64,000 nucleotides of DNA, from positions 1-64,000 of the forward strand of contig CAJNOQ010000006.1 in the NCBI GenBank assembly GCA_905250885.1, read 5' to 3'. Of this stretch, positions 25,196 to 37,679 are shown piece by piece. Position 1 is the first letter of the stretch, and the number at the start of each line of letters is the position of its first letter. The notes below the pieces were generated by a model that searched no databases, was not told the DNA's origin, and saw nothing but the letters and a program-made list of their open reading frames with translations. The translations under genes were made by a program, and so were the position numbers. Source of the DNA: Didymodactylos carnosus. Its lineage: Eukaryota > Rotifera > Eurotatoria > Philodinida > Philodinidae.

Positions 25196-26091
25196 TTAAA
25201 ACTGTAGTTTCAGAAGATAGTCGACAATCCGTGATGTTTTCGACGATGATATGTCGTGACTATCAATCTTGAAATGGGTTGAATAATTCAACCCGATATC
25301 CAGGATTTTGGTAAGTGAAGTGATAAGTAAAGTTTTTGTATTCCCCGACTTTCTCAGCTTTCCTACTGATCCGTGAGGTTCCACTTTCTTTACTTTCCGT
25401 AATGTACGCATATTTAGTGTTATTTTTTTGAGGGTTGAAAAAGTAGGGTCGCTGTGATCGTCCTTTAATTTTATTCGTCGTTTCTCTTTTGTAAATTTAC
25501 CGACAATTTCATCTATATTCAAATTATTGACTATATTATCTCTGTATGCATGCAATAGAGCTCGGGTACTTAACTGTTCGTCATCGGTTCTGTTTCGTAG
25601 TTAGTTCTTAATTAATTTCATTGTTGAGAACGATCTTTCAGTTGTTGCAACAGGCACCGGAAGAATTCCAAATAAATACATCAGTATGTAAATATTAGGA
25701 AATCTTTGACTTTCTCTATCGCTTTTAACGTATCGTTGACATTTGATGGTCGTTGATTCTCATTTTTTTCACTCCATATATATTTCCATAGTTCGAATTC
25801 ACTTTTAAATGTTTCAATATCATCAGTTACCAGATCATCAATATGATATTCAACAAATACTTTTGTTTTCAGCATCAAATGTATGATTAACAATAGTTGA
25901 TGGTATTAGATATAGAATATGTACATAACAGATGTAGTCATTTCTTCTAATGGTATGTACATTGATTCATTTGGGATAATCTCACAATATATGTTTGAAT
26001 TTTTATCTTCTTCATCATCGTCAAGTTTTTGTTTTTTGAACCATTTATCAAGCGTATTTTGTTTCTTATTTCCATGCGGTTCAAACTGCAT
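25196..26091 (-). pseudogene. hAT transposase relic (ZMYM/TTF-type), deleted inside
   Basis: On the minus strand, 26091-25906 reads MQFEPHGNKKQNTLDKWFKK with an acidic stretch, the usual N-terminus of this hAT group. The next piece, from 25893, carries FELWKYIWSEKN, then a helical run, LFGILPVPVATTERSFSTMKLIKN, a stop near 25604, then LRNRTDDEQLSTRALL and HAYRDNIVNNL. ATTERSFSxxKLIKxxLR followed by RLxxLALLxxHRD is the C-terminal hAT dimerisation domain. The zinc finger and most of the RNase-H-like catalytic core are missing between the pieces. A dead, internally deleted copy. Confidence 0.8.
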
Positions 26092-27910
26092 TTTTTTTTC
26101 CTTATTCGAAAATATTCTTCACACTTGGAACTACTTCCATAGATAACAGTTTGAGAAACAAAACGTATTTCTATTTTTGTGTTTTTTCATAGACAAAAAT
26201 ATTTCTTGATTCTTTCTTTTTGTCGCCAATGTCAAATATGCATGTTTTTTGAAGTTAGTTTTCATATCGTTAGTAATTGGAAAATGACCGCTTGAAAAAC
26301 AGGTCGAAATGCCACATAAAGTTCACTAAATTAGCTATTAACTTTATATGGAAATCGTTACCTCTAAGCTCTACACATTTTTATTTTCACCTTCAAGCAG
26401 AATAATTTCCAGCATTATATTGAGAAATCGGAATTTCTAAGGGGTGTGGTCATAGTCCACCCCTGATCCAGTGCTGGGTACATTGCTGGCTGAATTTAAC
26501 ACAAATATTATGGCTATGCTGTACGAAACACATAATCGATTAGTGAAGACTACTAAATACTGCTGGATTTTAAATATGTTTATGTTTCATTGTTGTTAGG
26601 TATGCGCCAGTTCCAGTTAACTGGAACTGTGAGAACTGAAACTGTGAGAATTGGAACTGTTAAGAACTGGAACTGTTGAGAACTGAGGCTGTTGATTTTT
26701 TAAAAACAATTTTCTATCTAATTAAATCGAAAGGCACATCACTAGATGCAGTTTTTCACGCTGACCACGAAATATTCACGCTGACCACAGAAATATTACA
26801 ATGTGCAGTTTTCCTCTATGATTCGCTCAAAGTATATGAGTTCATCGTTTGTAGAACGACAGAAAACAGGCAAGTTTTTCTATTATATATAATCTCATGG
26901 TTTTTTTTGAAATCTGGCAAATTTTGGCACATTATAAAGAAAAAGACTTATTAAGAAGTGCAATTGTTCATGCAGTATCTAGAATAGACGGCAAAAGTAT
27001 TTCTGTTCATCCACGCCGTCATTCAGTGGATATTGATCGATTTTCTATACGAGAATAGATTAACAATTTTCATATGAATGATTTGATGTAACATTGTATC
27101 CATTATTCTCTCTATATCTACATTCTAGACATTAACGTAACTTTTATTTTTATGTATGTATTCTTATTTGTAGGAAAATTTAATAGTATGTAATCAAATC
27201 AATTTCCTTTCTCAAAAAATATCTAAACCTAGTTCTATTGATGTTAGTAGAATATTTTCTAATCTGCGATTGGAAATAGCAACAAAACAAAAAGAAGATA
27301 AAGCAATAATATATTACTAGGATAGAGAATGTAACGTTCATAACAACATAGGGTACAATATCGAATGTTTAGTTTAACTAGATTAACAATGAAAGATTGT
27401 TTTTATTTTTCTCTTGTGATACCTTAGCCTATTAATCAGTTTGTTCACTCATCGATAGCTCCCAATTTGGGTATTATGAATAAAATCAAACACTAGTAAT
27501 TAATCGGTGCAATAGAGTTGTATGTGTATCACCGTATGCTTTTAATTTGAGGAGAAAAGTTTTTCGTGCTGTGACATTAATTATGTTACTTATGTCTTGC
27601 GAGAAAACTATACTAATTTTATCAAAAGATAATGTAGAAAATTTGCGTGCGTTTTGATATTTTAGATGGAAAACACAAGAATATTCTCTAAAGAGAATTG
27701 ATAATTCAATAGGAACTTTTATTCGAAATTTAGATGTCTGACGTATTGATAATTTCTTCAAATTTATCTAGTCGTCTGTTGAATGTCATGATGATCGTAC
27801 TCAGTAAAAAATTATCCTGTTATAGCTCAACGATCCCAGAGGATTGATAAAGATAGATCAAAATGATTTAAGAGAGTATATTTGGTGGTAATTCAAATGC
27901 GAAGTATGAG
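26092..27910. other. Intergenic, mostly featureless
   Basis: AT-rich sequence, no gene recognised. Frames at 26676-26954 and 27486-27761 have no family resemblance and no splice support. The only structure is the small tandem array at 26623-26690. Confidence 0.4.
26623..26690. repeat. Minisatellite, 15-16 bp unit, about 4.5 copies
   Basis: Head-to-tail copies of GGAACTGTGAGAACTG with small changes (AAACTGTGAGAATTG, GAACTGTTAAGAACTG, GAACTGTTGAGAACTG). It is preceded by the palindrome CCAGTTAACTGG. Confidence 0.8.
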
Positions 27911-29430
27911 AAGCGCGACAAATAGCGATTTTCTTCTTTTTTTCTTCTGTTTCTTATTCCGTTATATAACGTTATGAAGAAAAGAAATTCTTCCTTAGTT
28001 CTAATGAGAAAACTAACAAACAGAAAAGAACACAATAGAGTGATATCTATATAGATGACTCTCATTCAATGTGTCGTTCATAACTCAGTCATTTTTGGAC
28101 CAGATTAAATTAGATTCGTTGGACTTTCCTCTATTCAGATATATAAAAAATCCTGCGAATTCCATACGAGTACACTGTAAAGGAGTTGATAAAAGTCAAA
28201 TTCTTGTAGACATATATCGATGTATAGAAGGCGCATTTCTTCACATAAGCACTTAATCCTTTTGATCTTCACCTAACCCTTTCCCGCCTGATATTGTCAT
28301 TTGGAACATCTTTCACGGCGTTTCACAAAGAGCCGGCTAGAAAGGCTTTAGAGTCATCGCGGAAAGAGCGACCTATACTACGAATTTATAACTTCGATCT
28401 GAAAAAATCTTAGATAAAGTTAAAAATAAACGGTGAAATTTTTGAGACTTTCATGTTCAATAGTGTTTGTTATATAAGCTAACATAGTCACACCTATGCT
28501 GCGACACTTAGACTCTTTATCGGTAACATGCATTTTTTATCACGATCCTGGTTGGATTAACGGAAATGATCAAAAAATCAAAAAATGCGCTTCATAAATC
28601 GCCAGGGATAAAATGCAACTTTTTGCATATCAACATACGAAGGAAAAATGTTATATTCATGATGTAGACAAAAAAGTGCATCGAATAACGTGTTTTAAAA
28701 GTTTCTGGAAAGCATCTTTTTACGAGAAATTACGAGTGAGATACCCCACAGGTAGAAGTTTTAGATAAACTCTTTGTTCAAAAGTGATAGTACTAGAACA
28801 CGATACATTTAGAAGAGTGCTGGTGCTCTGAAAAAGGACTTGAACGACTTTTTTCAGATCGAAGTTATAAATTTTAGTAGGAACACATATCAGTGAGCTC
28901 AGTTTGAACCAAATATTTCTTCTTCTCACAAAACAGATTAGGCGAACAGTACGAACACCATCGATGTTCTGGACTTGCGCTACTTCTGGTCAAAAATTTT
29001 CAGAACCTTGCTTAGACATGTTGCTTGTATCCACGCTAAAAAGTTTGAACCAAAAATTCAAACATTGATTAAATACAATAGGTCGCTCTTTCCGCGCAAT
29101 GACTCTAAAGCCTTTCTAGCCGGCTCTTTGTGAAACAGTGGAAAATGTTTCCAAATGACAACATCAGGCTGGAAAGGGTTAAGTGAAGATCAAAAACATC
29201 AAGTGCTTATGTGAAGTGCTTATCTGAAGAAATGCGCCTTCTATACATCGATATAGTGTAGATGTCTACAAAAATTTGACTTTTATCGAACGCTATTATG
29301 TTCTTTTTGTTTCTTCGTTTCTCGTTGAAAAGTAAGCGTGTATTTCTTTTTTTCAGAACGCTATATAACGCAATAAAAAATAGAAGAAAAAAAGAAGAAA
29401 ATCGCTATTTGTCGCAGCTCTATTATCAAT
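27911..29430. mobile_element. 1.5 kb element with long inverted arms
   Basis: The left arm, about 27911-28385, and the right arm, about 29085-29430, are inverted copies. Both contain GCGACAAATAGCGATTTTC, a stretch giving GAAGGCGCATTTCTTC, CACAAAGAGCCGGCTAGAAA, GGCTTTAGAGTCAT and GGAAAGAGCGACCTAT. The left arm carries about 150 bp (28035-28190) absent from the right. A further inner pair, AACTTCGATCTGAAAAA (28391) and its inverse (28850), lies inside. The 700 bp centre has no credible coding frame. No target duplication was resolved. Probably a non-autonomous DNA transposon or foldback. Confidence 0.75.
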
Positions 29431-32400
29431 AAATAGTTATTCTGTGTCATTTGCTTATATGAAATACAAAGTTTGGTGAATTTTCTGATTATTGGGTGAT
29501 TCTTCTATTAAACGAAGAACAAAAGAATCCGTTTTCTCTGTCTCTCTCTAACCGTGATGCTCGTTGTAAAAGAGTTTTCAAACTTATTTTTGACACATGT
29601 GCCTTATAATAGAAGTTGGAAAGAACTACTGAACGGTAAACGGGAAATAGAGAAAGTCCTTTCTTCATACAATGTAGATATAAAGAGCCAAAGCTCTTTC
29701 TTTCTGTGGCAATATTTCTATAATGAATAGAAATGGCAGAGAAGAAAAAAAGCATCTATACTGCTCAAATTTCTTGTCGATACTCTTGCAAGATTCTTGT
29801 TTCATGAAATTTTCGTCAAGCAATTCACAAGTCGATCTTTTACAAGAAATCTCAAGAAAAGAATTTCCTGCAAGAATGTTGTCTAGTAATTCTTATAAGA
29901 ATCTTGCGAACAAAAGAATGCATATATAATTCACATTTAATTTTCTGTTCGTTAGAAGAAGAGAAGAACCAACATAGATACACTATATTAACTGTCTTAA
30001 CAAAAATCTTGGGAGATTTAGAAGAATGACGATGATATGATTTAACAACAAACTAATATCTACTTTGTCAACAATCTTACCATTTCAAACTAGAACTCTC
30101 GCGAAAATAAAAGAAAAATGAATAAAATATTGAAAATAATAAATCGTTTCTGAATCGATCAAGAAAAACTCAAGAGTTTTGTTTGAAATGACAGTAAACA
30201 AGAATCTTGCAAGAATAACGACAAGAAAATCATCAGCATAGTATCGTTGCTTGTTTTTTTTTCCTATATACAACCAGCCTTCTCTACATGTTTAATTATT
30301 GTTCGCGATTCTTTTTTTGTTCCATGGAAAAAGAAAGACGAAGCAAAAAAAAAAGTTGATAAATAGCATGAAATATTATATCTGGAGAAATCACACAAAC
30401 GAGAAGAAAAAAAACTTTGTAAGTATAGAAATATAATGCGGAATAGTTCATGAAAAAAAAAAAAAGAAAACTTTCAATGAAAAAACTTTGTCAGTCACTC
30501 TAGTGTACATTTATTGTTTTAAAGACCTCGAATTATTTAATTGATGTTGATTAATTCAGGTAAATAATTGTGAAAGTAAAATTTTATTAGAAGAAAATGG
30601 TTTCTGTTTAGAAGTTCTAACTAGAATAAATCATTCTTTTCTTTTCTTTTCTTTTACAAATTGTTGTTTATATAACTTCTATAACTATCTAAAAGTTGAA
30701 TGATTTCTATTTTACGCAACCTAGTGTGCTTTAAAGTTTCTAAAACAGTTAAGTTGAGAACTTAGTCTCTGTTAAAATTGAAGTTAAATATTCATTTTTG
30801 GTTGACAAGGTAAAATATTTTTTAGAATAATACATTCTTAGTACAGTTGTATTTCAGAAGAACGAAATAACTTTAGTGGCAAATTTAAACATAATTATAT
30901 ACAGTGATGTAAGAGACTATAAAGTTAAAATAAGACAGCGTTAAAGAACGATACTATTTTTGATTTAGCAAATTTTATAAAAAGAAAACTTTTTTATGAA
31001 GACTTAGATCTTCTTCTTTATTTGATCGAAATAAGTTTTTATATAGACACTGAATCCAGTCATGTACTAATTACACTGCATTTTTTCGAAAATATAGCTT
31101 TCTAACGCTGTACATCTGTGATGATTAATATATCTTTTGCAAACTTTTAACACTTTTAACCTTTAAAGAAACTGTACGTTGAGAAAAACGTCTTTGAAAC
31201 ATCAATTTTTTGTGTATGTGATCAATTGTGCGTGCGATTAGACATTAATCAGAGACCTTTCAAACCTCCACAAGTCCTAACCAACAACTAAATTGGATAG
31301 AATTATCTTCTTATGTAACATAAAAACTAAACTTTTTCATATTCATTACCTGAAACTTAATCTTAATCTGAGAGATTTATTGAATAACATACTTCCATTA
31401 AAAAAAAAATATTCATTGACATTGATACATTCATCATGGTGAGCTACCAGCGTTTCATGAACAGAAGATTTGTTTCAAACAAAAACATATATTTTCCATC
31501 TATTCTGTTAAAAAGTGTCCAATTATTCATGTGCGATTTATGTTTTAAATCTGTGTAAGCGTCTTTCTTTGATGAATACACACGAACTTCTATTAAAAAC
31601 GAAAATAATATTAAGATTTTAATCTGTCTTTAATCATAAAAATTCTCAGCTGTCTGTCGTCAAGTTTTTTCCATTTGTATCATGTCATTGATGCGGGTTA
31701 CATGAGTGTCGAGTTGCATAGTTGTTGTTTTTTTAGAGTAACTCATTAGCAAAGAAATTTGATAAGTTTTTTTTGTTTCTTTTTATTTTAAAAACTATGT
31801 TCATCACGATAGCTAGTCTATAGATAATTAATTTCAACCTCTCTTTCGATCTCATATTAGTTTCTCAAAACTTTTTAGTAACAACAACAACAACAAAAAG
31901 TAACATAAAGAATAAGAAAATTTTTTTTTTTTATCCTTTTTTTTTTTTTTGCTTGCGATCTAATGATTTTTTGAACTAACTCGAAATATAAGAAGAAATA
32001 TTATCAAAAAAATATGATGTGTAGACATCGAAGGAAGTAATAATAACGGTATGTAAGATATACCAACGACAAACATTCTATCGAATTTTCTTTCTCTACC
32101 CCTATCATCATAATGAGTATATAGAAACAGAGTTTTGACGTATTGCTAGCAAAAGACTTCTTTTTATTAGATTGTGTAAAATACTTATCTATTTATTATT
32201 CATTATTTTTATTTGTCTGTTCTCATTTATCCGAAAAAAAAAAAAGAAGAAGGAGAAGAGCGAACAAGACCATATCTCTCTACTGTATCCGCGTTGATCA
32301 TTTACAAAGAATAACTTCGAGTCTTTCCATAGACATGTTTGGAATAAAAAACAGCTTTATATAGAGAAGAGATGAGAACGGACGAACAGACGGTTTATAA

Positions 32401-33417
32401 ACAAGAAACAAAAAAAGTTTTTCTTTTCATATTGGAAATATAATGATGACATGCGTAGCGACAAAAGATCTTATTGTAAAAATCTCTTTACATTCTATAA
32501 TTTCCATAGTGGAATATGATAAGCCTAATTTTACTTATTTCGAAGCTACAAATGCGTAATTATATCGTACAATTTGTTGCTTTGAAAGTTTTTCCTGATA
32601 TATATTGACATATTTAGCTTCTTGTGTCTATATTGTCACTTTCTGGCACTACAAAATACTACCATCGTAATCAAGTGTTTGACGTCTAACTACTGTAAGC
32701 ATACGATTTTGAAAATCTATTTTAGTCATTTTTTTTGACGTCTTTGAAATGACTTGTATTCATTTATACTATTGATCTAATTCTCTTCTATTTTTAGAGT
32801 AAAACATTACCCTGCAATACGTACAATCAATTTACCAATGTTAACAGGATGGATAGAGATTAGTAAAGCATATTTATAAGTGCGCAAGTATAGAGCCATA
32901 TTTACACAGGAGTCATAAAAAAGAAAAGAAGAATTTATACAATCACATAAAAATTTTGAAAAAAAAAACGTTTACTTTTGCTATTAATGGACAAAAACGT
33001 ATATATTTACTTATCGTATTTTAGTCAATTGATTCTTAGAAACAAATATTCATTTGAACTTACTGCGTGAAACTGTTTAGCTTTATTCATGAATAAATGA
33101 ATGAATGAATTTATTTACATTCGTTCATATTAATTAACTGATTTATTATTTCATTTTCGTAGTCATTCTATTTTATTATCATCTAATTCTTCCATTCTTC
33201 TGCTATGATTTTAATTGATCTTATATATTTTTCATTCATCTGTTACGATTTTGGAGAATATCAATTTTCTTATTAGTCTTTCTAATGAGAATTTTAAACA
33301 AAGTAAATTTTCAGAAATTACTACTGCATATTCCACATTTTTCTCGCTAAAATCAGAGTGGAAATCTATTTTGATATTATTTGATTCACTGAATAATCAG
33401 TAGAAAAGCTGAACAAT
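29431..33417. other. 4 kb gene-free stretch
   Basis: Very AT-rich, with A and T homopolymers (31920-31950) and short simple repeats (33090-33115). Apart from the inverted repeat at 29735-30265 I see no gene, RNA or element. Distal promoter sequence of the 33.4 kb gene may lie at its right end. Confidence 0.4.
29735..30265. repeat. Inverted repeat with CTTGCAAGATTCTTG arms
   Basis: Arms of about 80 bp: 29735-29815 and the inverse at 30180-30265 share CTTGTCG, TATTCTTGCAAGATTCTTG (one change) and CATTT or its like, with looser similarity further out. The interior has more AAGATCTT/TACAAGAAATC words. Borders are approximate and no target duplication was found. Confidence 0.5.
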
Positions 33418-36400
33418 ATGTTACCTCCATTTACATCGTCATCGGTAAATTATGATTGCGTCGGATCGAAAAATGGCAACAGTAACACGTGGTCATGGGC
33501 GGCAGGATGCGCAGCAGTAGCTGCAGCCTTTATTCCGACCACTACATCATGTGAAATAACTGAACAATCAAATTCATCTTTGTTGAAAAAGAAAACATTA
33601 TTATCAACCACAAATAATCTAAATGAAAATCAAAATCAAATGCTCGTCACTTGTGACCAAATTCAAACACAAAGTATGTATAATACAAAGAAATTTGCCA
33701 TTTTCTCCCCTACTATTTCAATTATTAGTGGAAAAATAAAATACTTATCAAAACAATAGAAATTCTATTTTTAAATTATTCGTGTCTCTATGCTGTACAC
33801 GTGTTTATATATCGTGCACGTGTCAACAAATGCACATTTATTTGTGTGGTATTTTTGAAGGACACCTCTGTGTCTGTTGAATAGATTATATTTATTGATA
33901 GTGTGAAAATTTTGATAGCTAAAGGTTGAACACCCAAGAATACGATTATTATTCAGGTAAATACTGTAATTTTGGACAATTATGTATAGTTAGCAATACC
34001 TGGAAAAATAATCCCTAGACAACATTTTCTGAAACGAAAACAGTTTTTATTCTCTTCTTTGAATAAAAAACTATTTTACTCAGAATTTACGTCAGAGAAT
34101 AGAAAGTTGAATCAAAGGGGATAATCGATATTCGAAAGAAGAAAATAAAATGAACGACTACAAACTATTGATTGATCTTTGAGAAATAGAGATTAAGACG
34201 AGAAACAAGATTTTTATAATCAGATGTTCGTCATTCTACTTTTAAAAACATCTTAAAACTTGAGTCTAAGTTGAGAGAAGAGAAACGAGTATACGTGCCA
34301 GTAGTGAACCATTTTATATCAATTTTTTAAAGATTTTTGATAGATGACTTTCTTAAATTTGTCGAGAGCCAGTAAGTTAGAAAACATTAATCGTTTGATA
34401 AAATCGACATTCATAATTTATTTAATTAAAATTAAAAATTTCTTAACGTTTCGACTGTTCATACAGTTCATTTTCAAAAGAACTAACATATTGTACATGA
34501 AAATTATATTAGAAGCAGAGAAAACACCTATATATATATATATATATGTATATAGTACTCCTACCAACTGAACTGAAATAGAAAAAGTTTTTGTTTTCAC
34601 TCTTTTCGTTTCTACTTAAAGGAAAATAATTTCTAGGCTAATACTGTCCATTACTATTATTCACTCACCTGGATCAAAATCATTTTTTCTGTTCTTTGAT
34701 AGACTATTTGGAAACACAAAGATACCGATCTAACCGTGTCATTTATATTAGATTTTTAACTAACAAAATAGATAAAGATTCTTTGATTAATAACCAATAT
34801 TCAATACTATTTCGATCTATTATACGTGTTTTTTCTGATTCTATTTAATTTAATTTTCATGTTAATTCTCTTGAAAATGACTATATTTTAAAAAATGAAT
34901 TAAAACATCAAAGTAATTTTTAATTTTAATTAAATAAATTATGGATGTTGTTGTTATCAAACAATTTAAGATAATTTCCTGTTTAAAATAATAGTAATCA
35001 AATAGCTGTAAGTAATACATAATCCTAAAAGTCATGAAAATATGAATGTTTTGTTCTTTTCATTACCATTTATTTTTAAAAAGTTATTTTATTTCAAGGA
35101 TTTCATACATATTTTGTAATCCGTACTAATGAATAATCGAAAAGCTTTTTCACCTGACAATGTAGTTGTATATATATTTGTGTATCTATCCATCCAACGT
35201 ACCAAAACACTTTATCTTTTTCTTCTTTTTTTGTTCTGTCTAGGTACGCTAACCATAATAAAAAAAAAACTTTATTGTATATAAAAGAAAGAAAGAAAAA
35301 AAAATAAGAAAAATATCAAATATACAAGTGTACACACATCATACATTTTTTTTTGTTAATAACAAATGAAAAATTTTTTTCACATGTTATATTTTTTCAT
35401 CATGATTAATTATTATAATATGAGAGGAGGAGAAAGAATGTAGAGAACTGTCTCTTTAGTTTGATATAAGAGAGATGAAATCGGTTTTGATATGTATTAT
35501 ATTCGTTGATTATACTTTCGAATATCGACATTAAAAGAAAAGTAAAATTTTGTATGAAAAGAAAATTCATCGATAAAAAATATTAATCGAATTTGCTGAA
35601 ACGATGACATTAACATCTTTAAATAACTTGATGTACGACGACAGCACAATCATATCAGGTAAAAGATTATGGATTGTATAATTTGCAACGATCATATAGT
35701 GATTTTTTACTTTTATCATCTTTCCTATATCACGTAACAGGCGGTTGTTTTTTTTACATTAAGATATCAGCATATTGTAATAAATAATATTGACTTTTGT
35801 AAATAGAGCATAGCGTAACTGATGTTGTTTAGTAGAAGAAATGTCAATCGTAGTTGTTTATATTGACTAATTATTACTCAGAAAATCTATTTAAAAGAAG
35901 AATTGAATATTGACTGATCCATATGTCTGTTAAAGTCTACGATCAAAGAGCATTTTCACCACCAATTTGTTCTTTTTATATTTAGCTAAACATGCTCCAG
36001 AACAACGTTTATTACGAATAGTACTCTTCGCTGAAAGTTTTCCATCATTTACTAGTGGAATAACACGACGATTTAAAGAAATAATTCGACGCTTAGCTAA
36101 AACAGGTCATCATATTCATGTTGTTACAGGTTGTAAGGTGAGTTATTCTTTATAGATAATAAAAAACAGGAACAAAAGGTGTATAAAATGTAAACTTGGT
36201 TTTCTATCGCATTTAGAATGCATTATCTTGGACAGATGGAAACGATTTATTACGTGAACACGTGACATTTTCAATTTTGCCCTCGACTGATTTTACAAAT
36301 AAAATTGATTGTGCTTGTCCATTCTTATTCCCACACGTATGTGTTCTCATTTATTTCACTGTTAGGAAAAAATGTATTAAAATTGATAACCCCCAGTTAT

Positions 36401-37679
36401 CAATTTGTCATGGTATTCGAGCTTAGCGATCAAAGCTATATTAAGGCATAAAAAAATATACGCTTTTCGTTCATGAATCTAAAAAAGTCTTTTATTTTAG
36501 CCAAGTATTTGTTCTGCAATTCGTAATTTTCACCCTGATGTTGTGCATATTGTTGAACAAACGCCGGGAGCAATGATGTGTGGCGTATTTGCTAAATCAT
36601 TAAACCTTCCAATTGTATGGTCGTCTCATACAAATATAGATTTTTATTTATTAACCTATATACGTTCATATGCTGTTAGATTTGCGAGAAAAATCTACCA
36701 ATATATTCGTTTGAAACATTTATTATATTCATCGATTAATTTGACAGTGAGTCAAGATTTTGCCGATTTTATGGAACAAACTGGTGTACCATCACCTGTT
36801 CAGGTATGGAAAACGGGCGTTGACTCTGATCTATTCCATCCAAAACGTAAATCATTAACAATGCGTCGACGTATGTTTGGTACAAAACATAATTATACTA
36901 TTGATGAAATGAATAATATCACATTATTTTTATGTGTTGGACGAATTTCACCGGAAAAAAATTTTGAGTTTTTATCATTAGTATTAGATCGTATTCCATC
37001 ACGAACATTCCTGTGTATTATTGGTGATGGTCCCTTTCGACAAACGTTAGAACCATTATTTCCTACAGATCGTGTCTATTTTTTTGGCTACTTAGGTGGT
37101 GAAGAATTGGCTTCAGCATACGCGAGTGCAGACTATTTTATTTATGCAAGTATATCAGAAACGTTTGGACAAGTATATTTAGAAGCCATGGCGAGTGGAA
37201 CACCAGTGATAGCAGCTGAAGGTGGCCAAATGAAAGAATTTTTTGAAAATGGTAAACATGGCTATGTATGGAAACCAGGAGATCTAGATGATGCTGAAGT
37301 AGCTATTAGACGTTCAATGAAAGAACGAGATCGTTTATCAGTTAATGCTAGAAAACAAGCATTAAAACATTCATGGGATAGCGCTGCTGATCAATTGGAT
37401 AATGTTTATCATGCAGCTTTAATTAAACACAACAATGATCATTATGTTGAACCGTCCACTTTTCTTCTTATATTTAGAATATTCTTTTATACAATTGTTT
37501 GGTTTATTTGTATTGGTCTAGCAATCATTTTCATGCTTCCATTTGTTAAAGTTTGTAGTCCAATAATTGAAAAATCAACAACGGCATCGTTAAAAATTAA
37601 ACAAAAAAATGATAATAATAATAATGAAATACTACTATCAAATAAGAATGGTTTTCAAAAACAAACTACAAAAACATAA
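33418..37679 (+). CDS. SQD2-like GT4 glycosyltransferase with C-terminal membrane anchor
   Basis: Core exons 35986-36137, 36217-36336 and 36501-37679 join in frame. A first exon 33418-33673 (phase 1, CAAA|GTATGT) gives 568 residues; the alternative at 35604-35658 gives 501. Landmarks: RIVLFAESFPSFTSGITRRFKEII, HVVTGC, SWTDGN, FHPDVVHIVEQTPGAMMCGV, VWSSHTN, VWKTGVDSDLFHP, LCVGRISPEKNFEFL, IIGDGPFRQTLEPL, FFGYLGGEELASAYASADYF, SISETFGQVYLEAMASGTPV (the GT4 donor-site E-x7-E) and GKHGYVWKPGDLDDA. This order is closest to plant and bacterial sulfoquinovosyltransferase SQD2/MgtA-type enzymes. A hydrophobic helix (about the last 80-50 residues, IFRIFFYTIVWFICIGLAI) and a basic Asn-rich tail follow. 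Role: sugar transfer from a nucleotide sugar, likely to a lipid; the acceptor is unknown. Horizontal origin is plausible but unproven. Confidence 0.85.
35604..35658 (+). CDS. Alternative first exon of the SQD2-like gene
   Basis: ATG at 35604 opens MTLTSLNNLMYDDSTIIS and reaches a GTAAAAG donor at 35659 in phase 1, the phase needed by the acceptor at 35985. It lies 0.3 kb from the next exon, against 2.3 kb for the exon at 33418-33673, which also ends in phase 1. Either could be the true start, or both may be used from separate promoters. Neither encodes a signal peptide. Confidence 0.45.

Noticed and set aside
27486-27761. 91-codon minus-strand frame as a gene
   Set aside because: No family resemblance, no splice context, and no support from neighbours.
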